From Panonychus citri (taxonomy: Eukaryota; Arthropoda; Arachnida; Trombidiformes; Tetranychidae), in NCBI RefSeq assembly GCF_014898815.1, contig NW_026515546.1, forward strand, positions 3,024,501 through 3,088,500: 64,000 nucleotides of DNA, read 5' to 3'. Below are positions 1 to 13,994 of the stretch, one piece after another (position 1 is the stretch's first letter; each line of letters starts with the position of its first letter). A model generated the notes under the pieces. It was given only the letters and a program-made list of their open reading frames with translations. It ran no database searches and had not been told where the DNA came from. The position numbers were made by a program, and so were the translations under genes.

Positions 1-1586
1 TGAAACCTTAGAAAATGATAACAAATAAACTGAACTTTATTCTCCCCCAAGGAATGAAAATTTTATCTACTGAACAAATAGAGAACTTTATTTTCACCAT
101 TTCAGAATTCAAATTCTGACCATGAATCAATTGATTGTTTGGACAATAATTGCTATCAAATTGTGACAAGAAGAAGAAGAAAAATCTAATGTAAACAATT
201 AACATGATATCTCATCAAATAGGTTCACAGTCTATCAGACCAATAGCAATTTTATAAGCATGTTCATTCAGAATCGATGTCAGAACTTTTATATTTCGGT
301 TTATAATACTTTTACCCCAATACACTCACCACAGCAAATACCTTCATCTTTCACCTTCCAATATTGACAGATTATCTCATGGGTATGAATAATGGAGGAA
401 GAAAAATATCCCTTAGAATTTTCATCTCTATTTTTCAGAAACTTTTTCTTTCTCCCTGTTTCTCATCTCATCATTTCCTGAGATCTAAAATATGATCTGA
501 AGTCTAGAAAATTATCGTTACCTACTGAATACACGCAGAGAGAGAGAGAGAGAGAAATTTCTTAGCCAAATTCATGATAATCTTCATGATGCTACTGATA
601 ATCTATAAGCTTGACCAGAAACCTAACACCCAATGGAAATGAACTCATGATTGATTCTGATGATCAGAAAAAAAGTGATTCCAATAAGAAAAGATGAGAA
701 ATTATCATGTAAACAACTTGCATCATCAGGATGATTATCAGGTAACATTTTTTTCTTCATTATCTTTTTAATCATCTATCTACATGTTCAATGTGGTAAC
801 AATTTAGTTGATAATAATCATAATCATCAGAAAAACTAATCTGATTGATGTTAAGATGATAATCTTACCTTGTAAATGTAATAAACAAATGCTAGTATAA
901 CTTTTGCATGTTGAACTAAATTCAGATTAATGTTAATATCTCAAGATATTCAGAGTAAGAAAAGTTGAGTCTTGAACATGGATTAATCTGAATAACCAAG
1001 GAAATCAGAGTTTCATCACCAATTTACATGCTAATCAGTTGAAGAGTTTACTTATATCATGAAATCAGTTATCCCATGAAAATATATATAAATTCAGTTA
1101 ATCAGTTAATAACATTGGGACTAGTTGATAGCACGTAATCATGATTATAATCATGAGCTAATTATTCATGGGGGAAAGGAAAAGAGTTGTGATTAATGAT
1201 TATCTGTTAACAAACAATCAACAAGTTGATTCTGTGTACATTATATCAGATTCACTAATAAAACATTGAGATAAATTATCAATATATATGAATCACCATG
1301 AATACATGATCATGAAACAATATTATACATGAGATTTATATATTTATAGATTTTCCTCCAGGTAAATAATAAATTTAGATATTACTCTTTATCTTATTGG
1401 AATAATTTATCATTTCAAGAAAATTTCATGCTAATACTGAGCATTGAACTTTTAGAAAATCAAAATGGAAAATGATATTTATGAATAGAATTGGATTAAA
1501 GAGAGAGAGAGAGAAAAACTTTTCTGCTCCAATTTTGATTCAGATTTTGAGTCGAAAATTGAATGACCAAGATGATGACCACTTAC
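1..1586. other. Non-coding: downstream intron of the NPF receptor gene
   Basis: No TM3-like exon or other coding segment was recognised on either strand. The stretch is AT-rich with a short (GA)n tract near 539-555 and many TCATGAT words. Given the splice donor at 1586 it is most simply intron 2 of the receptor gene. Confidence 0.5.
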
Positions 1587-2560
1587 CTAAAGGCCAGAAT
1601 TTGAGGACAATTTCAACAAGTGAGAAAGGCATTGTGAATAAACACAGTAAAAGGTCAGAGATGGCGAGGTTGATGATGAATACGTTTCTTGGTGTTCTCA
1701 TTGAAGGTTTCCTGATGACCACCATGCAGACCAGTCCATTGCCCGCTGCACCCAAAATGATCAGGATAATATATGCAAGGGTCAAGTAGGTGAATGCAGT
1801 GTCATCAATGGCTCGATTTGAAACGTAAGCCTGAAGTTTTTGCATAATTTCACTCCTATTATCATATTCAGGGTTGACATCGTAATCTTCAAGATGTCCA
1901 CCAGAATCTTTTTCTATGGGAAATTGATCAATAAATAAAAAGAAAATGGATAAATATTAATAATAGAAGTTGAAAAGAAAGATGGAAAAAGTTTTCTCTT
2001 TCTTGTTGATATATCGAACTTGAAGTTTTGAACTTTAGACCAATCTAATAATGATGATGTATATTGTTCATGTTCATCTCTGCCTCATGGGAGTAACAAA
2101 ATGATGGTGATAATCTTGAGGATGATGATACTTTTTTTCATGATATAAATTGTGAACACTGAGAAAAAGTTTCATCGATATTCAGTTACTTTGAATTTGA
2201 AAATTTCTATTCATTCATTTCTGTTATGATTACAATGAATTCAGATCAATTTTCATTTTGATTTGATCATTAAACCAAGAAGATATTTGATTAGTTTGAT
2301 TGAACTTTCGGACATTTTCAATAATCATGATTATTATTATTATGAGAGCATTAAACTCACCATAATATTAACACACCTTGAAATTTGATTCCATTTTTAT
2401 CTCCATCATGATAATCATCATGATTTGATTCAACAATTAACGGTAAGGTTGTCCCATTATAATCGTTTAATGATTCTGGCTGTTGACAATTAATCAATTG
2501 AAGTTTAGCTAATAATAACAATTTTAATCCAATTGAAAGTTTCATGATAATTATTTTCAT
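1587..2560 (-). CDS. NPFR: Neuropeptide F receptor-like GPCR, 5' two coding exons (partial)
   Basis: Predicted rhodopsin-family GPCR of the neuropeptide F/Y type, acting at the plasma membrane. Exon 1 is 2560-2377. It starts at an ATG directly preceded by an in-frame TAA and encodes a hydrophobic leader (residues 1-25) and an Asn-Gly-Thr glycosylation site, ending at a CAAG|gtgtgt donor. Exon 2 is 1913-1587, with a cccatag acceptor and a TTAG|gtaagt donor. The junction is in frame (phase 1) and yields about 170 residues. Exon 2 carries TM1 with the GN motif (GAAGNGLV), the intracellular loop RKPSMRTPRN, TM2 with LAISDLLLC, and extracellular loop 1 ending KFWPLG, all typical of arthropod NPF receptors. 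TM3-TM7 must lie in further exons at lower coordinates; none was recognised in 1-1586, so the gene continues off the left edge. A closely related NPY-like receptor is the main alternative identity. Confidence 0.82.
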
Positions 2561-5500
2561 TTAATCATCTTAGTTAATATTCACTCCAGGTCCACAATTA
2601 AATTAAAACATCATTCCTTTGACTGATTAAGATTATATATTGATGATCACTTCAGAACAAATTAATAGTTCTTGATAATATGAATTAGTTTATCACTTTA
2701 ATTGTTCAATTGAGTTACTGATCACAATTAATGATTAAAACTGTTTGTGCACTTGAGAAGTTAAAAGTTACATTAATAAAGATGAATTTAGTTGTTGAAT
2801 ATTACAATTTCTCTTCTTCTTCTTCCATCCTTTGAATATGCGCTCATATTACAATTTATTTTCTATTGAAAATTTTTCTCTTGATTATCACCATGAAATA
2901 AACAACATTCACCTTGGAGCTTTCAGAACTTCAAAGAATCCATCTAACTCCATCTATTGAATTTTTTCGTACTTTTTTAGCTCTTTTTCTGCCCACTAGA
3001 TATCACTGGTTTATCGAACCTTTTCCCGCGTTTTTTGACATAATTGATTCAATTTTTATCTCAATAAGGTCCGAGATGTTGGGTTAAGAAGGGGCCTATT
3101 TCATTTCTATTCCTCTTTTAGCAAGTAGAAAAATAAATTCCCGTTTTTTCAAAGAAAACCCCACACACAACATGGTTACCTCTAAGAACCAGATCTGTTA
3201 ATCAATGAATTAATCAATTAATCTGTGACGGTGTCGGGGTTCGAGTACCTTAGATTAAGAATTATTGAAAACAAACTTGGAACATGTTTACGACGTAAGA
3301 AGTCATTACGACAAATCATTGATTTTCATTCTGTGGTAAGTTCCTGGTAAAATCATGAAAAATTTTCAAATGAACTCTAAATATGTTTATCAATAAATGA
3401 CTGGAATGACCTTGGAACTCGAAACTTATTTTTTTACATACAAACTTAACGAAAGTCGAATTTTATTGAGTAACCCTGTATATCTTATAATATTAACGAT
3501 CAAGTCCGGCGCCGATCATAGCGATGGCTTTGAATTTATTTTTATTCTTTTTCTCAATTGAATAGAATCTTTGAAGCTGAATTAATTTCTTTTTCATCTT
3601 CGCTTGACCACAAGATCAGTTCGATTCATTTTTCCTTGTTTTCTTATTAAGATTGGTAAATATTTACCTGAAGATGAGAGACAAGGTGAGATAATATACC
3701 TGATGTGATATTCTGTATTTGTAATTGTAATAAGAAAAAGGATTCGAATCATTTTTTTCCATTTCTATTCCATCTTATTGACTTTTTTTTCTCATATTGA
3801 TGGTTAACCTCATCTCCAAAGATTATGGTAACTCTATTATTGAATATCCGTGACCAGTGAATTTAATTTCATTCTGTTTCATCAACTTATTCCTTTTACA
3901 GAGAATCATATCTTATTTCTTTCTCTATTCTGTAATGAAAGAAACTGATTGTTTTTCTAACCCCATCTTCTTTACAATTTTGGCAGAAAATATCACAAAG
4001 ACTCATAATCACCATAGATTATCATTATGAGGAATAAGATGAGGTAACAAAAACAAATGTCTTCAGGATCTTCAACTGAAGTGCTAAAGGAAAAAGGAAC
4101 CACAAGATTAGGTGTTACAAGAGATCAGGATGATTTACTGAGAAAGGATAAAAGAGCTCAAAGTCTAATGATAATCTAAACTTGGATTCTACTAATCTCC
4201 CTCCCTTTATACTTTGGCCTTGGAAAAAAAATCTGAAAGATTATAAACTTTTGATTTATTGACCATTACAATGTTTGTTGTGTTTTCATCATCACAATCA
4301 TCATGTTTATCATCATCATTTTCTGGCCTTTGCTAATTTAACTTTACAATTGCGATTCAATTTTTGTTACAAAATTTCAAATGATGCAAACATATTGATA
4401 ATGTTTTTAGTATCATCATAAAATTAAAAGAGGCTAAAGGTTAACCCCCAAAGGAAACAAATGATCAACATCAAGTTTACAATAACATCAACACAACAAA
4501 CAAGAAATAATCATCATGATGATGATGATAACAAATTAGATAATATAAATTACTGGATGGAATCGTCAACATAACCCAAAAAAGAAAACAGAAAATGTTA
4601 TTGATTTGAAAGATGAGAGAGGAAACAAAAACTATTACATTTTGTTGATCATGATGATTAGTATTATGGGTTTAATGTTGTTTTTACTATTAAAACAATT
4701 TACACAATTAACTTAAGGTTTTCAGTGTATCTGTTGCTGTTAACCGAAAAGCAAACACAATTTCATGGGTAAATTGTTGTCAAAATACTTAATCATCATG
4801 ATTAAATTATAACAATAAGGTTTTTCTTTGTTTGGACAATTCTGTGTATAACAAAATTTTCAACAATTTAGCTAATAAATTGATTGTTGTACTTTTCATG
4901 AAACCAATTGGAGTCCAAAGGAAGAGGATAAACTATTCAAATTGATTGGGTGAATTTTAATTTTATGCAAATTTCATGTGATAGTTAAAGTATTAATTCA
5001 AATGGTTTCATACATTTACAATTTACTTTGACATTTATATTTGAAATTTAATCTAATTGACAGGTTAACTAAAATAATTTTGTTATCATCAGATCAATGA
5101 CTGGGAATGCTGATTAACAGGATCATCCATGTGATTAAAATGTACCAAGGATGAAATCAAACAAAAAGCCAATGGATTGAGGAAGGAGGAGAAAAGGATA
5201 ATGTAAGAGACTATTGTGCAATTTATAAGGATGGAGATTAATAAAGAAAGAGGAGGAAGATGATAAGGATGATAAATATTGTATTCACTTCTTTGTGTCG
5301 TAAAAAAAAACTAATCATCTCACGAAAAAGATGCGGATGAAAAGTACCGTTAACTGTTAACTCTCTTGCTCTCTCTCTCTCTTTCAATGTGAATATCATT
5401 GGTTTAGTGTTGGATAAACAAAATTAATTGTGTCATTTTAAACAGTTACCCTTAAATTGTTATGGTTAATCATTTGATGGGCAGATTTTGTTTTCTTTGA

Positions 5501-8500
5501 CAATTTAAAGTTAAACTGAAAACCTTTCGACTATTTTAATTGGTCTCACTCTTTCCTATCTAAATTAAGTTATCAATCTTGATTATTATTTCGATATCTA
5601 GTCTAAATTTGGTTAATTGTTTGCTTTTTACTCAATCTATTTTCAAGATTTCACAATTAACTTAATTGTATGGATTTTACTTTCGGTTAATGTTTTGTAC
5701 TTGGAGATGATCAACTTGTACCTGATTAGAGTGATAATTATTTTTAGCTCTATGGGAAATATTTAAATTCCTTGTGGTTAACCACTAACATGAGAGAAAA
5801 GTATTTAAATTGATTGTAATCAGGTTCCAATTAACTTTTTGGTTAATAACGATGAGCTGATTATGTTTATCTTTGAAAATTGTGAGTCTATTCAACTTGT
5901 TTCATCAACTTTTTGTTTGCAATTTAAATGAACAGTTAAACAAAAAAGTAAACTCAGTTCTGTTAATTACTAATTGAAATTATCATCAACAATTAACAAC
6001 AAAAATACTATGATGATTTCACCATTTTCCATGATTTAATTTGGTCGGCAAATCAGTGGATCAATCAATGAACAGACTTGTGTAACTTTTGCAAAAACAA
6101 TCAATTTGATTGTTGATTTTAATTGTCAATCGATAAAAACTTAATTTCCCTTAAATTTATCTCCAATGATTAAAGGAATATACAATTCGTAAATTGTTTT
6201 CAAATGATCGGAGGACGGTCAGCATCTGGTGGACCTGCAATTCGTGATAATGATAACAATTTACTCCATAAGGATTTAAGATTTTATTGGTCATCTTCAT
6301 ATTGGTAAAGGTCAACAGCTCGTGGCACACGTGAAGTGCAAAGTAAAAAAGACTAAGACATTTTCGGGTAACTCGAGACAAGAACCAGTTTTTAATCTCA
6401 GAATGACCTGACCAGAAATAGAGACCAGGTGAAACATACTGGTCAATAGCGAGGATAATAAATACTATTTACAATGGACCAGGGGTCAAGATATCGGACA
6501 AGTTGGTCTAAGAAAATTGCGATTGGAAAAACGTCTTAAAAGAAACAGGACACGCTTATCATCTGCTCTCTTCTTGTCTTCACCTTTCACCTCAATCTGT
6601 TTCCTTTTAAACTTTTTCTCTCTCAATCTCCACCCTGTATTTTCTTAGACTTTACTTATCTTCCTCTTACTTTATCTTCTCTTTCTATTGTATCCTTTCT
6701 TGCTCTCTTTCTTTCTTTGTTATTTTCCTCTTTCTTAGCTCGTGTCATATGTAAACACAAATCTATTCACTGTCTGGTAACCTGGTTGACCTCAGGTCAA
6801 TTGAATCGCTGTTTTTGGTTAAATCGTTTCCATTTTCAATACACTTTTCAACCCATTGACCAGACACAGAATCTGTTGCAGTTATTTGCCCACTGGTCAT
6901 TTGAATTACTTGGAACGTGACTTTTGCTTCGAAGACGAATCAAGGTGGACATTTTAGGCTCTCTCTCTCTCCCTCTCAACCCCGACACCCACTTGCTCAA
7001 GTCAAGGTCTATTTGTCTAGAAACTTGTCGTCCGGCCAAAAGTATAATTTGATTTTGCCCACAATTGGAAATCAGGTAACAACCAACATCGGTTGACACA
7101 AACAACTTATTTGATTCGGACCACTGATTTTAGGTTAACAATTTAATCATCAGCTGATTGTTTACCTACCATGGATGATGGAAGACGGTGATCAATGGTT
7201 TAATCAAGATGATGGACCAAAATGATTGACAGATTAATGATTAACCCAATTGTTAATAACTTGGGCTCACCATTTAAACATAATTGTTACCAATACTTTT
7301 CCAGCTCACCAAAAGTTTTCATTTTGTTTGGATAACAATTAACTCAATCATTTCTAATCAATTTTATCAATCAGTTGATGGTTAATCATGTGTAAATTAC
7401 AATCTACCTGGAAATTAACTATTGATTAACTAAAGATGACGATGATTATGATAACGGATGTGATAATCCTGATCAACATGATACATGATCCTTTTTATGT
7501 ATATGATCAAGTTTAATTATCAATATAACAATTTATTGATCTCAATATTAATCAAACAGAGCGAGGTCAATGTGTTGATGATTAAATTACAACGATGAAC
7601 AGTTAATTGTAACTTTTAATTTAGATCAAACTTAAGTTTAATAATAGCAACTTCTTGGTTGAATATTGAATTACCTCAAAGATGATGATTCTGATGATTA
7701 AACTAATTACGATTCGCCACAATAAGATAACAATTACTTTAAAATTAACTAAACTAGGGAAACAAATGTCTCATAAATAACAACAATTAACTATCAACTA
7801 ATCAACAGCTAATTGTTACCTTCCTGTGACTTGATATTGGGTCAAATGATTGAGATAATGTACCAACCATTAAAACCTATTATTCTGGTGATTGTTTACC
7901 AACCAAAACAATTTACCGTTAATTGTTGAAGCGAAACGTTTATTTCAACTTAATTCAATTACTAAATTGTATTACCTATTGTGATAATAGTTGTTGATTG
8001 TTGATTTTGAAGCCAACAAATTGTTATCATAATCAATTATTTAATCTTGTTAACTTTTTTTACTTTGGCTATTGGGTTGACCTACGAGGGTGATGATTAA
8101 AACCTACTAAGGATTCCCGGATTAATTAATCCTTGATGATGATGATGATGATTTAATATCCAATTGTAATTGTGTTACAATTTAAATGTACAATCAATTT
8201 GGACACAATAATTTGTTAATTGTTGAAACGTTTATTTTGTTTTTCCATTGAAAATAACAATATAATTTTGTTGATAATTATAATTTTTTTTTATGTACAT
8301 GAAAAAGCAAATTGATTAACTGATTTTATACTTGTATTAGTTGATTGTTGATGATTTGCTTATCAATAGATTTACAATTTAAAGTTAATCAAAGTGAAAC
8401 AATTTAAAAGATGAAGATGATGTTGATAATAATAAAAAATATTCTCAATAAAATGATGATGATAATTACACACAATTTAAATAATTAGTTTAATAACTAA

Positions 8501-8505
8501 ATCGT
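2561..8505. other. Intergenic region between NPF receptor and LRR gene
   Basis: No gene is supported. It lies upstream of the NPF receptor and downstream of the LRR gene. A relatively GC-rich patch at about 3000-3530 looks unlike its surroundings and may be a transposon relic. Another at about 6200-7110 holds several GGTCA/TGACC words and pyrimidine-rich strings. From about 5400 to 8500 the text is dominated by ACAATTAA/TTAATTGT words. Confidence 0.5.
8231..8236 (-). terminator. Candidate poly(A) signal of the LRR gene
   Basis: AATAAA on the minus strand, about 270 nt past the LRR stop codon. An ATTAAA variant at 8489-8494 is closer but only about 12 nt after the stop. Confidence 0.35.
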
Positions 8506-11354
8506 CTAATACCTTAATCGAGGCTCAAATGAGGTATAAGTTGAATAAGGTGATAAATTGGATGGATTGTTAATTGTTGTAATATAATGATGATGATGAT
8601 GGTGATTAAGGTGTTGATTGTTAATGGCAGTATCATGGTAAGAGGTATAGATTGGTGAATTTGGCCTGTCCAATATAATGGCCGGTGAACAGGAAGTGAC
8701 CATTTTATCTGATTGGTTAGTTAATTGTTGTTTCAAACAATCTGAACCATCGGTTGTACAATCGATGATAAAATTGTCATCGATTGTATTATCTTCGGGT
8801 ATTGCTAGGCAAGGATGGGCAGCGGTCTCTTTTTCATTAGTATAATAAACGGCTCCTTGTCTTCGGTAAATTAATGCAATGATGATAATTAGAAAGGTCA
8901 ACGAGATGACCACAAGGAAACCTAAAACCATACCGATTTTGGGCTGTGGGTAAGTGAGTCTCATCTGAATCTTGGTGTTATATTGACAATTATCAATATC
9001 ATCATCGGAAATTGTGTAAATGGGTCGACCTTCAAGTTGACTAGGTGATGAACATTTAACGCAAAATTTACCGGCATTGTGACCATTTTGAACGCAAAGG
9101 GCAGAATAAGCGGATGGAAGTTGATTGAGCCAATTGATTAACGGTAAAATGTGACAACGTGAACAAGACCAGGGATTATTGTGAAGAGCAATTAACCTTA
9201 GGGTTGTCATGGAATCAAAGGTTTCCAATACTGAGGATTCCAGGGTGGATAATAGATTATGAGATAAGTTTAATGCTTCAAGATGGTAAAGTGGTTTAAA
9301 TAGTGAAGCTTGAAGGGTGGTAAATTTATTCCTACTAAGGTCAAGGTGTAAAAGTGAAGATGACCTGTTAAAGGTTGACTCGTTTAGACTATCGTCCAGT
9401 TGAGTTTCAGCTAATGAAAGATGTTGAAGGTTTTTCAGGGGACGAATCAAATTTGCCACTGAGTTTCCTGGATTATAAAGGTTGGGATTATTGTTGAAAT
9501 TAAGGGTTGTCAAATTGGAAATTGGTTCCAATAGGGTGTCAACTATACCACGAATTGAATTGTGGGACAGATCAAGTGAATCAACTGTCGATGAACAAAA
9601 TGTACACGTTGAAAGGCCAGTTAATGAATTTGAAGAGAGCCCAAGATGAGTTAATTGAAGTCCATCAAAGGCATGGTCACTAAGTACCGTTATCTTATTA
9701 CCATCTAAATGAAGGTATTTCAAATTGGTTAAATATCTGAAACCAAATGAGGTTAAATAATTAAGATGATTACCCTTTAGGTTAAGATAATTTAGATTGT
9801 TAAGATTCTTGTAAACGGAAGCGGGAATATCTTTGAGGCCACAATTTTCCAAGGAAAGATGATTTAAAATTGGAAGATCGGTAAAATATTCCGCTTTGAT
9901 TTCACTAAGTGGATTTCCCGACAGGTCAAGATTGGTCAGTTGGGAGAGCGGGTAAAACATTCGTGGTACAAGTGACCGAATCTTATTCCGAGCAAGGCTC
10001 AACTTTTCCAGGGAAATTAGAAAGTTAAATGGAGCCGAGGGAATATTGAATTCATCTAGACGATTATTACTCAGGTCAAGGTTAATTAAACGGGAAAGGT
10101 TATAAAAATCGTGAGGTGATAAAATGCCAATGGAATTGTAGCTGAGATCAAGAGATCGCAATTGATAACCAGGCCAGAAAGACGACTCGCCGATGGCAGG
10201 TAATCGTGAATGGCTAATTTTAATCTCCTCTAATTCAGTTAATCCATTGAAAATTTTACCCAAATTAAGGCTGTTTTCTTGATCCGGTTTACCATCAACA
10301 ATCAATATCTGTAATAATAATAAGACAACAATCAACAAATAATTAATCATGAAAATCAACCAAATTTAAAAGGTTAACACACATTTAAGTCAATCAAAAA
10401 TTGTATTTGATTTTTTTTCAGGTTGGTTTCATATTCAATCAAATTTGGTTAATTGGTTAAATTATAATCATCTGAGCAATCAAATTGACTGATTGTTGAT
10501 CAACAATCAACGGCAACAACATTTTAATTTAGGGTGAATTTTATAATAAATGTAATAATTGTTCATCTTATTTGTGAATTTGAAATGTTATCTAATTAAT
10601 ATTCCTGGTCCAAGATAATCAGGATTAAGAATTGTGGGGAAAATTTTGGTTAACTGTTAATCGTTAATCAATCAATCATCGTCATCATTTTGTGGTCTCC
10701 GTAGGAAATTGAAATGATGATTATCATGAGGTGGAGGAATTAATTTAATTCTCAATCAACTGATTGCTGTTGAAAATTTTTTGTTAACAATTTAACAAGA
10801 GGGAGGAAAATATCACAATTATCTTGGATAATGGTGGAAAAGGTGAGTTATCAAATTCTAACGATTATCGTTAATGAAAATTTAGTTAATTAATTTACAT
10901 TGGATTTTATTACAAGGGAAGTTAATATGTAGTAGAGGTAAAAGGATAGTCAGGAAGTTGAGAGAAAGAGTGTGAAAGGTCAAATGGAAAAGGTCAAAAG
11001 TGAGAAATGGATAATATGTTCAAAGTATTAATAGTTATCAAGGGAAAAGCTATCTAATGAGAGAAAACAATTAGACAATAATCAGCGGGGATTCATAAGG
11101 GGAGAGAGAGACTGATAACAACAGAAAGTCAAAGAGCAAGTAAAAGAAAGGGAAAGGTGAAGGTGAAGGAGGAAAGGTCAATACGAGTTGATAAAATTTT
11201 TGTATTGGTCAACATGAGACAAGAAAAATGATAAGAATAATCATTTTGACGATGATAATTAATGGAGATGGTTACGGTTACGGATTAGTTGAGATAATCT
11301 TCCAAGCTAAATTTAGGATCAACAGAAAAGGGCAAAAGGGAAAAGTAAAATAAG

Positions 11355-11393
<39 letters not shown>

Positions 11394-13994
11394 TTAACCA
11401 TGGACAATGGGCTGAAAAGGATAAACAATCATAAAGATTGTGTAAAAATGTATCGTTTGGAACTATCGAGGTGTGACCAGGTCACTTTTCAGAGACACGG
11501 GCGTTGTCCTTTTCTTCAGCTTTGCTTCATTTATTTAAACAACGAAGAGAGTGAGAGAGAGAGAGACAAGGGAGATAGTGAGTAAGAAAGACTACAGAAA
11601 GAGAAAAATAAGAGAGACTCTTTCGAGTATCAAGAATATACTCTGTCAAGAATGTTGCTTATCTCTGCAATCCTGAACTCCATGAGAATTGTTTGAACAG
11701 TAATAGGGAAATGGAAATGATGATAATGATGATGATGATGATAGTTGATGGTGAAACATGTCTCATTTACAGGATGAAAACAAGAGTAACAGTTTGAGAG
11801 AGAAAATGAAATCATGAGAGACTAATACAATTAGTGAGTGAGTGAGACAATTGATGATCATGGTAAAAGTTTAAAACTGAATTTCAACGATGAAAGATTG
11901 GATTAGATTTACCAGATTTACATGTAAATCTTACGAGTTGAGGAAAAAAATAACTTGAACTTGACACATAGACAGTGAGAGAGAAATGATAATGATGATA
12001 TTTTCCTTATTTCTCTTTCCTGGTGATTAGACTAATTCATTCAAATGGATAATCTTGAATATCTAATAAATGTCTTAATCATTTCTCTTTATTTATCCCA
12101 ACACTTTTTGTCGAGCGATGATATTACATTAATCTCTCATTTAGATTAGTCCATCATTAGAAAGACTTGATACTTAAGTTATATTCTTATTCTTATATTT
12201 AATTTACTCTTCTAATTGAGATACTGTTACCTGAGAAGATGAGAGAGGACAAGGAAATAGGAAGACTGAGATGAAGGTGAAGAAAAAAAACTCGAATGAA
12301 ATTGATCATGATTAGTTTTTGGTGGAAAATTTTTCGACTGTATAACAACAGGTAACAAGAATACATGAGTATCATCGTTCTCATCATTGAGTGATTTTCT
12401 TCTGAATCTTTGGATAGTAATTGAATTGTAATGATGAAGATGATGAAAAGGATGAGGAAGAAAAATAATTGATGATATTTTCGTCTAGTTGTCAATTTAA
12501 ACTAATCAACCATGAAAAGTTAAGGAAGAGAATTGATTTGAAGATGAGATGTCAACCATCATCTTATTTGATCTAATGAAGAGTAACATTTGTGAGTGTC
12601 AACGAGGATGAAGAAGAAGAAGAAGAAGAAGAAGAAGATGATGATGATGATGAGAGAAAAAAAAGAAAACAATGAAATAGAACAATTTGTTGATATTAAA
12701 TAACATGATTAAGGAACAACAATTAGAATCCCAATGAAGTCAAACAAAGGAAGAAAACAAGAGATGAGGAATTGGATCGAGGTGAAGAAAACAAAGGTAA
12801 GAAACTGAGACTATCAATCAGTTTCATCTTCATCATTTATCCCTTGATCGTCATTATATCAAAATTGATAACCATCAAGGTAAGAGAGATGATGATGATG
12901 ATGATGCTGTTGATTGTCAATGATTAACTTTGATGGACAAGGCACGAGTAATGATCAACTATTAACGCAGAAAAATTGATAATGGAGTTGGAATCTTTTC
13001 TTAATGGTAACAGATCAATTCTGATAAATCTTAATTCATGATTAGCGGAAAATCATTAACTTGATTCACTTTTCCATCACAACTGATCTGAGCCACAATT
13101 ACGATTACCAAAATACTTCATCTCTTCATCCAAAGGTCATATCATATATATATCTTATTATCTAACAAGAGATACGAGGTCAAAGTTGATTCCAAGAGAA
13201 TAATTAACCAGAAAAAAAACTTGAAATCAAAATGGAAACAATAAAATCTCATTAACTCTTAGTGTTTCTTGCTCTCCATCGTAATAAATATTAGATTTGA
13301 ACATAAATATATTCGCAATGGTGAAAATCGTATCGTATTTGAAAAAGAAAATGAATATTCTGAATACTCTGAGTATCAGAAAAAGAGGAAAATATAATTA
13401 AAGTAGAAAACGAAAAACAACAAAAAAAAAGATAAACATTAACAGTGGAAAATAAAACAAACAATGTAACCATAACATTGAATAGGTAATTGAATTAAGA
13501 AAATGACTGATTAATATTTAATTTAGTAATTAATCAACAGTGAAGTTGATTAAAGTTGAGAGGAGACTCGAAAAGTTGAATTAAATTGAAAACTGATGAA
13601 AAGGTTAACCGGGATGACATTGGATTTGATTGTTGTAAGATAATGAAACCAAATTAAGGTGATTGATTGATTGATTGTTTATATAAATACAATTAGAATT
13701 GTTAATTACCTTTGTCGATGGATCAATTAAATTAGTAGGTATCCTGGTAAGTTTACCTGATTCACAAATTACCCTTTTCCTTTTAGTTTCATCCATATCA
13801 CAGACACAACTTTTGATGCACCTCTGCCAGGAACCAAGATCAAGTTTATTATGATTATTTAGATTAAGATGATTAACTGAATCAGATGATGATGATGATA
13901 AAGATATCGATGGATTAGCTGAACTAATAACAATTATAACTGTAAGTTGAAGGAAACTGTTTACACAGAATAAGTAAATTAGATTGAGTATCAT
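8506..13994 (-). CDS. Leucine-rich-repeat single-pass transmembrane protein
   Basis: Two coding exons: 13994-13710 (95 codons, donor AAG|gtaatt) and 10308-8506 (acceptor ttattacag), joined in phase 0 to give about 695 aa. Exon 1 encodes a signal peptide (residues 1-25), a Ser/Asn-rich spacer and an LRRNT cap with Cys59, 63, 65 and 77, ending ...IPTNLIDPSTK. Exon 2 encodes roughly 13 LRRs of the LxxLxLxxN type (for example LRSLDLSYNSIGIL and LTNLDLSGNPLSEI), and then an LRRCT cap starting NNPWSCSRC. A TM helix follows near residues 554-576, with a 119-residue cytoplasmic tail containing six consecutive His and several Cys. The architecture is that of neuronal or adhesion LRR receptors. I could not assign a specific family member. 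The intron (10309-13709) is about 3.4 kb and holds no recognised gene. The hydrophobic sequence in frame just upstream of exon 2 is intron, not a leader. Confidence 0.85.
11357..11389. repeat. (GA)n microsatellite
   Basis: About 16 uninterrupted GA units inside the LRR-gene intron. Confidence 0.9.
12608..12652. repeat. (GAA)n/(GAT)n compound microsatellite
   Basis: A run of GAA units passes directly into GAT units within the LRR-gene intron. Confidence 0.85.

Larger units (their letters stand above)
10309..13709. other. Intron of the LRR gene
   Basis: AT-rich with simple repeats and no coding content. It includes a (GA)n tract at about 11357-11389, (GAA)n/(GAT)n around 12608-12652, and a perfect 13-bp palindrome GTGACCAGGTCAC at 11473-11485. 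Confidence 0.6.

Noticed and set aside
6157..7105. Minus-strand ORFs of 74 and 85 aa in a GC-richer patch
   Set aside because: No homology was recognised, they have no consistent splice sites, and they could not be linked to the Beat or NPF receptor genes.
10309..10359. Apparent ATG and signal peptide in frame just upstream of the LRR exon
   Set aside because: It contains a ttattattacag acceptor. The real signal peptide and LRRNT cap are in the exon at 13994-13710, and the splice joins in phase 0.
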